Shown here in pieces: positions 63,437 through 64,000 of a stretch of DNA of 64,000 bases. A program made the position numbers and the translations under genes. How positions within the stretch are numbered: the first letter of the stretch is position 1; each line of letters begins with the position of its first letter. The DNA is from Streptomyces cyaneochromogenes (GTDB lineage: Bacteria; Actinomycetota; Actinomycetes; Streptomycetales; Streptomycetaceae), in the NCBI RefSeq assembly GCF_003963535.1, contig NZ_CP034539.1, positions 6,820,001-6,884,000 on the forward strand, written 5' to 3'. The notes under the pieces are model-generated. The model was not told where the DNA came from, did not search any database, and worked only from the letters and a program-made list of their open reading frames with translations.

Positions 63437-64000
63437 TTGACCACCACCATGTCCGGCAGCGGTCGTCACAGACGCCGGATACGTATCGGGCTGCCCGTCG
63501 CCGCCGCCGGTGTGGCCGCGGCCGTCGCCGCCGCGCTGCTGACCTCGTCCGCGGGGGCCGCGACCGCGCTGCCCGAGCCCACCGTGAAGCCCGCCACCAG
63601 CTCCGCCTCGCTCGCCGAGCTGGAGCGGCGCGTCGCGGGTGCCGTCGCCGGTGACGACACCGCGGGGGAGACGACCGAGAAGTCGTCGTACGGCGCGAGC
63701 ACCACCAGCTCCTCCGACGACTCCACCGTGAGCCCCATGGTCATCGGCGGGACCGAGACCACCATCACCTCCGCGCCCTGGATGGCGCAGCTCTGGTACT
63801 ACGACGACCAGGGCACCACCGACGAGGCCGACGACCTCGGGTTCTTCTGCGGAGGCGCCGTCGTCGCGCCGACGAAGATCCTCACCGCCGCGCACTGCGT
63901 CAAGGGCTACGACTGGTACAACTACGGCGCCGTCGTCACCGGCACCGCCCAGCTGCCGACCACCGACGACGCCGGCAACACCGACCTGCACGGTGGCACC
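63437..64000 (+). CDS. Secreted trypsin-like serine protease (3' end cut by window)
   Basis: The first 188 codons are visible. The signal peptide runs through VAAAGVAAAVAAALLTSSAGAAT; a Ser/Thr-rich propeptide (about 45-100) follows. The mature S1A domain starts near VIGGTETTITSAPWMAQLWY and contains the catalytic His in TKILTAAHCVKG with the flanking Cys pair (FFCGGAVV). Asp and Ser lie beyond the window. The start is TTG 63437 with GGGGGG six bases before; ATG 63449 is possible. It is a monocistronic extracellular protease. Confidence 0.88.
   Translation, partial: MTTTMSGSGRHRRRIRIGLPVAAAGVAAAVAAALLTSSAGAATALPEPTVKPATSSASLAELERRVAGAVAGDDTAGETTEKSSYGASTTSSSDDSTVSPMVIGGTETTITSAPWMAQLWYYDDQGTTDEADDLGFFCGGAVVAPTKILTAAHCVKGYDWYNYGAVVTGTAQLPTTDDAGNTDLHGGT

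Overview
The window is high-GC actinobacterial chromosome, almost certainly Streptomyces. Third codon positions are strongly GC-rich, GTG and TTG starts are common, and TTA codons are rare and notable. It carries a conservon-type operon, DUF397/XRE/ATP-binding regulatory genes, an E1/E2-fused 2-oxoglutarate decarboxylase, and the gene order argS-like nrtL - lysA - hom - thrC - thrB - rho. No plasmid or phage backbone is present. Most of the window looks like core Streptomyces chromosome, with a short accessory stretch at about 47.2-53.6 kb.

Left part (1-14.5 kb): the 5' 3.7 kb of kgd on the minus strand, a two-component pair, a spermidine-synthase-like protein, a rhomboid-like membrane protein, a GNAT enzyme, then lon. 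The lon promoter carries both a ClgR-type box and a HAIR (HspR) inverted repeat. A secreted GH25 muramidase and a MarR regulator follow. Next comes a gene-free kilobase of degenerate 16-bp-type tandem repeats, then a PP2C-like phosphatase.

14.9-28 kb: a conservon (cvnA sensor kinase, cvnB roadblock, cvnC DUF742, cvnD GTPase) followed by a styrene-monooxygenase-like flavoprotein. After it lie an NlpC/P60 hydrolase, a TetR regulator, and a divergent pair of unrelated diiron oxygenase genes (AurF-like and R2-like). The block ends with a subtilase that has a seven-repeat, propeller-like C-terminus. Divergent from the subtilase is a small gene whose product resembles the protease's own prodomain.

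28-46.2 kb: a NIT-domain orphan kinase, an FtsW/PBP pair, a secreted SH3 protein, a lipoprotein/kinase pair without a response regulator, and a cysteine phosphatase. These are followed by a NERD-like protein, the divergent NHEJ pair (LigD-type primase and Ku), a FabF-like ketosynthase with a type II thioesterase, a DUF574 methyltransferase, an XRE/DUF397/ATP-binding regulatory group, and two small proteins.

46.2-53.6 kb (accessory): a 4-hydroxy-2-oxovalerate aldolase whose partner acetaldehyde dehydrogenase is reduced to its C-terminus and joined to a transposase N-terminus. Then come a lower-GC PIN-domain gene, small hypothetical genes, a GNAT gene with a TTA codon, and two back-to-back IS630 fragments. 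A tRNA-Arg(CCG) follows, with a 30-bp direct repeat, an 18-bp hairpin and a 40-bp perfect palindrome downstream of its 3' end.

53.8-64 kb: a CheY-like regulator, nrtL and lysA, the homoserine/threonine genes hom-thrC-thrB, and rho. The rho leader has an open frame ending in a GTGA overlap with the rho start. After a strong terminator, the window ends inside a secreted trypsin-like protease.
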